Positions 60,527 through 64,000 of a stretch of DNA of 64,000 bases are shown here, in pieces. How positions within the stretch are numbered: the first letter of the stretch is position 1; each line of letters opens with the position of its first letter. The notes beneath the pieces were generated by a model. It was not told the origin of the DNA. It did no database searches and saw nothing but the letters and a program-made list of their open reading frames with translations. The stretch spans positions 275,448-339,447 of the forward strand of contig NZ_AOCK01000005.1 in the NCBI RefSeq assembly GCF_000348945.1, in the 5' to 3' direction. The DNA is from Paeniglutamicibacter gangotriensis Lz1y. Its GTDB lineage: Bacteria; Actinomycetota; Actinomycetes; Actinomycetales; Micrococcaceae. Made by a program: the position numbers and the translations under genes.

Positions 60527-61546
60527 TCATGCCGCACGCAACCGGGGGTCGGCCAGGCGTTCCGCGAGGTCGCTGAGCAGCGTGACCAAGATGTAGATCG
60601 CGGCGACCAGAACCACCACTCCGAGCACCACCGGCACGTCCCTGACGAGTACCGATTGCAGCAGCGTGCGGCCGATGCCCGGGCGTGCAAAGACGGTTTC
60701 GACAACTACTGCCCCACTGATCAAGGAGCCCATGGCCCAACCCGAGAGTCCGATGCCAGGAAGCGCTGCATGGCGCAGCGCGTGGCGCAGACTGAGCGAG
60801 ACCTCGGATTCCCCGCGTGCCCGGGAGGAAATCGCGAACGGAGAGTTCATGGCGGTGAGCATCGATTCACGCATGACCTGTCCTAGGAATCCAGCCAGCG
60901 GAACGGCCAAGGTGAGCACCGGAAGAATCAGCCCCTCAACCCCGGGGGCCCCGCTGGTGGCAGGGAGCCATTGCAGCCTGACGCTGAACACCAGGATGAG
61001 CAGGCTGCCAAGCCAGAAGTGTGGGACCGCCGCCGAAACGACTTCGAGCAGGTTACCCACCAATGTGGCGGCCTTGCCGCCGCGGGCCGACCAGAGCGCG
61101 AGGCCCAAGGCAAGCACCCAAGCAGTGGCCAAGGCCAAGACCGCGAGCACCAGGGTGTTGCCTAGTTGTTCGCCGAGTACGTGGGCCACGGGTTCGCGCA
61201 ACTGGTATGAATCCCCTAGGTCACCTGTCACGAGTTTCCCGAGGTAGGCACCGTATTGGACCAACATTGGCGCGTTGAGGCCATTGAGCTCGCGGGTTTG
61301 TTGGCGCACTTCTTCGGTGGCGTTGTTGCCCGGACCGCCCAGCAGTGCATCCACAGGGTCGCCCGGGACCAATCGCATGGCAAAGAACGCCAGGGTCGCG
61401 ACGGCCCACAGGACTCCTGCGGCACCCAGGGTGCGGAATCCCGTCAGTCTAAGGACCGATTTGAGCCGAGCCTTCGCCGCGTTGTCTTGTATGGCAGGCG
61501 CTGCAACGGAGTCGGCGGGGGTGCGGTTATCTGTATCGAGGCTCAT
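60527..61546 (-). CDS. Peptide-type ABC transporter, permease (DppB type)
   Basis: Membrane permease of 339 aa with six helices. DppB-type landmarks are F-F-A-M-R-L-V-P-G-D-P-V-D-A-L-L-G, L-G-D-S-Y-Q-L-R-E-P-V, and the late E-T-V-F-A-R-P-G-I-G-R-T-L-L-Q-S. The ATG overlaps the binding-protein stop by four bases. A soluble N-terminal tail of about 35 residues is longer than in typical DppB. Confidence 0.91.
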   Translation of the reverse strand: MSLDTDNRTPADSVAAPAIQDNAAKARLKSVLRLTGFRTLGAAGVLWAVATLAFFAMRLVPGDPVDALLGGPGNNATEEVRQQTRELNGLNAPMLVQYGAYLGKLVTGDLGDSYQLREPVAHVLGEQLGNTLVLAVLALATAWVLALGLALWSARGGKAATLVGNLLEVVSAAVPHFWLGSLLILVFSVRLQWLPATSGAPGVEGLILPVLTLAVPLAGFLGQVMRESMLTAMNSPFAISSRARGESEVSLSLRHALRHAALPGIGLSGWAMGSLISGAVVVETVFARPGIGRTLLQSVLVRDVPVVLGVVVLVAAIYILVTLLSDLAERLADPRLRAA

Positions 61547-63285
61547 GATCGGTCCAACCAGGTGTCGTAGAAGGTGGGCATGCCCAGCGGGGAGAGAAGC
61601 TTCACGCCTTCAACATCGGAGCGGAACCCGAGACGGGTCTGCTGGTCGAAGATCGGCAGCGAAAGGTACTGTGCATCGATGAGTTTCTGGGCCTTGGCGT
61701 AAAGCCTTCCGCGTTCAGTTTCGTTCCCGGTGATGGCGGCCTTGTGCAGTGCCACATCGATGGCGTCGGCGGCCGGACCGGCCAGACCGTTGTTGTTGGC
61801 GTGGTAGCCACCTTCGATGACCGAGGGAATGTGCGCGGAGTCGTAGACGATGTTCAGCACCGAAGGAGAATTCTTCGTGTAGTACAGCGGCGAGATTCCG
61901 TAGTCCCAGGCGTATCGCTTGGCGTTGAAGCTCGCCGGTTCCTCCTGGCTGATGACCAGCTCGAAACCGACGGCCTTGGCACTGTGCTGGAACTGTTCAA
62001 GAACCGAGACCGGAATGAGGATGCTGTCGTTTTGGATCACGCTGGTGGACAGCCTTTGGCCGTCCTTGGTCCGGTAGCCCTCTGCATCCCGCAGAGTCCA
62101 GCCCGCTTCATCCAGAAGCCGGTTGGCCTTGTCCACATCGGTGGAGTAGGCCTCGGGATTTTGCCGGTTGAACTTCGTGATGCTGCTGAGCACCGAATTT
62201 GAGCGCGGCACCGTGCTCATGAAGATGGATTTCAAAGCCGCGTCGACGTCCACCGAGCGCACGAATGCCTCACGGACACGTACGTCGGTGAAGGCGCCCT
62301 CCGTGGTGTTCAGCGTCAGGTTCACCACGTGTCCGGGCCGGGAACCAATCAAGGTGTCAAGGGCCGGGTCGGCCTTCGCGGCGACGGCATTCTGTGGCTG
62401 CAAGACATCGATGACATCGACCTCATCTGACTGCAGGGCGGCAAAGCGTGCAGCATGGTCTGGTAGGAAGCGCCAGATGATCTTTTCCAGATACGCGGGA
62501 CCTGTATGCCCGGCTGTGGGTGCCGGGGTGTGATAATCCTCGTTGCGGGTCAGGACCACTTCTTGCTGTTTTGACCAGCTTTCGACCTTGAAGGGGCCGG
62601 TGCCCACCGGGGAGAGGCAGTTGGCCTCGGCCCCGCGTGCCAGCGCTTTCTGCGACTGGATCGGCACCCAGACCTGGGCAAAGTGTTCAAGGAGCGCGTT
62701 GTCGGGTTCGGAGAGGTGCAGCCGCGCGGTGAATTCGCTGATCTTTTCGACCGATGCCACCTTCTCCACGGCAAGGATGCCGGTGCTGGAGAGCGTCTGG
62801 GGGTCTTTGATGTAGGCGACGTTCTTGACGATAGTTTCGGCGTTGAGCTGCTGGCCGTCGGTGAAGTGGACGTCCTGGCGGACCGTGATGTCGAGGGCAA
62901 GCCGGTCCTTGGACCATTTCCAGCTCTTGGCGAGCCATGGAGCAATCTCGCCGTCTTCATCCTGGAAGAACAAGGGTTCAAGGTATTGGGTGGCGACCAA
63001 CGCCTGCGGCACGCCTCCACCCACGATCGGATCAAGACACGACGGTTCGGTGTCGCCGGTCGCGTAAACCAAGGTGCCACCCGAGATCGGCTCCCCGCTT
63101 GATCCGGCTGCAGAGTCTGCATGGACGGCTCCCCCGCATGCGGTCAGGGCCAGCAAGGCAGCCACCGTGGCGAGCGCCAAGGGAAGGCGTTTCTTGAAAT
63201 CCGCAGGTTGTGCGGAACGTCCTTTATCCTGGGGAGGGAAAGCGCTCGGGTGTTCTGCCCGGTACGCCGGCTGGCGGTTTTTCAC
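61543..63285 (-). CDS. Peptide-type ABC transporter, substrate-binding lipoprotein
   Basis: Lipid-anchored solute-binding protein (family 5, DppA/OppA type) of 580 aa, first gene of the operon. A 32-residue basic, polar N-terminus precedes the hydrophobic core, with lipobox L-A-L-T-A-C50. The mature part has the family opening G-G-T-L-V-Y-A-T, S-W-K-W-S-K-D and D-G-Q-Q-L-N-A-E-T-I. GTG 63285 follows AGGAG at nine bases; the frame upstream has no conservation. The ligand is inferred from the flavin monooxygenases in the operon to be an organosulfur or similar compound, not necessarily a peptide. Confidence 0.88.
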   Translation of the reverse strand: MKNRQPAYRAEHPSAFPPQDKGRSAQPADFKKRLPLALATVAALLALTACGGAVHADSAAGSSGEPISGGTLVYATGDTEPSCLDPIVGGGVPQALVATQYLEPLFFQDEDGEIAPWLAKSWKWSKDRLALDITVRQDVHFTDGQQLNAETIVKNVAYIKDPQTLSSTGILAVEKVASVEKISEFTARLHLSEPDNALLEHFAQVWVPIQSQKALARGAEANCLSPVGTGPFKVESWSKQQEVVLTRNEDYHTPAPTAGHTGPAYLEKIIWRFLPDHAARFAALQSDEVDVIDVLQPQNAVAAKADPALDTLIGSRPGHVVNLTLNTTEGAFTDVRVREAFVRSVDVDAALKSIFMSTVPRSNSVLSSITKFNRQNPEAYSTDVDKANRLLDEAGWTLRDAEGYRTKDGQRLSTSVIQNDSILIPVSVLEQFQHSAKAVGFELVISQEEPASFNAKRYAWDYGISPLYYTKNSPSVLNIVYDSAHIPSVIEGGYHANNNGLAGPAADAIDVALHKAAITGNETERGRLYAKAQKLIDAQYLSLPIFDQQTRLGFRSDVEGVKLLSPLGMPTFYDTWLDRS

Positions 63286-63631
63286 GGTGGTACTCCTGCT
63301 GGTTGTGGGGTGCTTGGCCTTGGTGTCAGGGATCGGAACCTGAACTGGCGAGATGCCTGGGATATTTCTATCCGTGTCCGGTGCCCGCACGCCACCAGCA
63401 GGTCTTGAACGCTTTGTCTGGGTACTTACCCCGAAATATGCAGTCACATGACGTGGTTTTGCGTCCTGTGAGTCGTCACGACGGGGTCATAAAAGGACAT
63501 CTGGAGTCCCTGCGCTTCGCAATCGTCATTCCTGGTCCCGCGGCTGAAAACATCAGTCAACACCAGCGATTCCGAGGGCCTCCCGGCCGCCGGAGGACGG
63601 ATCCAGCCGCCGACTTACAAGGAGCAACATT
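63286..63631. other. Divergent promoter region of the sulfur-type cluster
   Basis: About 345 bases between the binding-protein gene (minus) and the second SnaA-like gene (plus). It must carry promoters for both. I looked for a SAM riboswitch-like core and for a clear operator and found neither. Confidence 0.45.
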
Positions 63632-64000
63632 TTGGGCAAGCCACTTCATTTCAATGCGTTCGTCATGAATACGACCAGCCACATCCACCACGGCCAATGG
63701 CGCCGACCGGACGCGGGCCAGACCGAGTTCAATGACGTCAACACGTGGGTCGAGCTGGGCCAAACACTTGAGGCGGCAAAGTTCGACGCGATGTTCTTCG
63801 CCGACGTCTCGGGGCTGTACGGAGACTCAGACGCAGACTTCGACGTCTACGCCAACGAGGGCCTGCAGATGCCGTCGAATGATCCAACGGTGCTCCTGGG
63901 CGCCCTGGCGGTGAGCACCAAGCACCTCGGCCTGGCGACCACCTCGAACGTGGTGCAGAATCATCCCTACAATTTCGCCCGGCAGATTTCCACGCTTGAC
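63632..64000 (+). CDS. Second SnaA/DszA-family FMN monooxygenase, N-terminal part (runs off window)
   Basis: First 123 codons of a luciferase-like monooxygenase closely similar to the one at 55206-56606: FNAFVMNTTSHIHHGQWR, D-A-M-F-F-A-D-V-S-G-L-Y-G, L-Q-M-P-S-N-D-P, S-N-V-V-Q-N-H-P-Y-N-F-A-R-Q. The start is TTG at 63632 with AAGGAG seven bases upstream; it aligns with the paralogue's start. It is divergent from the ABC operon, so the two monooxygenases flank the transporter genes. The right edge cuts the gene at about a quarter of its expected length. Confidence 0.87.
   Translation, partial: MGKPLHFNAFVMNTTSHIHHGQWRRPDAGQTEFNDVNTWVELGQTLEAAKFDAMFFADVSGLYGDSDADFDVYANEGLQMPSNDPTVLLGALAVSTKHLGLATTSNVVQNHPYNFARQISTLD

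Noticed and set aside
63286..63631. SAM riboswitch or other leader RNA upstream of the sulfur-type cluster
   Set aside because: I looked for the conserved SAM-I core on both strands and found no match; left as plain promoter region.

Overview
The window reads as chromosomal DNA of a high-GC actinobacterium. Leader sequences, Zur- and LldR-type operators, frequent GTG and TTG starts and the gene families all fit the Micrococcaceae (Arthrobacter / Paeniglutamicibacter-like). This placement is inference from gene content, not from a marker gene. I saw no rRNA, tRNA, insertion sequence, prophage or CRISPR array. The window is a chain of small transport, catabolism and stress operons, most of them closed by strong hairpins.

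Layout, left half. 0-2 kb: end of a glycerate kinase and a GntP permease, then a lone Rieske ferredoxin. 2.7-5.9 kb: an OpuA-type glycine betaine/proline ABC importer. 6-8 kb: a small membrane protein and an RclA-like flavin disulfide reductase. 8.1-13.3 kb: a nitrite-reductase-like module, comprising a polytopic membrane/three-cupredoxin fusion protein, an NnrS-like membrane protein, a cysteine-bearing winged-helix regulator and a divergent DUF2249 gene. 13.6-15.8 kb: VOC protein, MarR regulator, OsmC protein. 15.9-19.2 kb: zinc chaperone AztD behind a Zur-like box, and a secreted 5'-nucleotidase. 19.8-24.2 kb: amino acid permease, CynX-type MFS, DUF1304 protein, MDR oxidoreductase. 24.2-30.0 kb: a complete L-lactate utilisation regulon (lldR, lldP, lutABC) with three matching operator sites between lldP and lutA.

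Layout, right half. 30.1-37.6 kb is an eroding catabolic stretch. It holds an IclR regulator cut by one stop codon, an aromatic-acid-type MFS transporter with one stop and two frameshifts, a frameshifted guanine deaminase, and a deletion scar that joins the start of a purine permease to the end of a xanthine dehydrogenase. Intact genes lie between them: a FrdA-like flavoprotein with a divergent LysR regulator, and a DUF4184 protein. 37.5-42.2 kb: a MocA-like nucleotidyltransferase and two colinear paralogues ending in a pRiA4b ORF-3-like domain. 42.4-46.1 kb: a second osmolyte importer, OpuC-type, ending at a perfect 48-bp palindrome. 46.9-50.6 kb: a D-aminoacylase homologue that has lost its metal ligands, a KDPG-type aldolase, a fumarylacetoacetase-fold hydrolase and an RraA-like protein. 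50.8-54.8 kb: NAD(P)-binding protein, acyl-CoA ligase, methyltransferase, CitE-like lyase. 55.2-64 kb: an organosulfur-scavenging type cluster, with an SnaA/DszA-like FMN monooxygenase, an acyl-CoA-dehydrogenase-like monooxygenase and a complete peptide-type ABC transporter on the minus strand, and a second SnaA-like gene divergent and cut by the right edge.

The features most worth following up are the NirK-like fusion with its regulator, the D-aminoacylase pseudoenzyme operon, the purine-locus deletion scar, the paired pRiA4b-domain proteins and the clearly readable LldR operator set.
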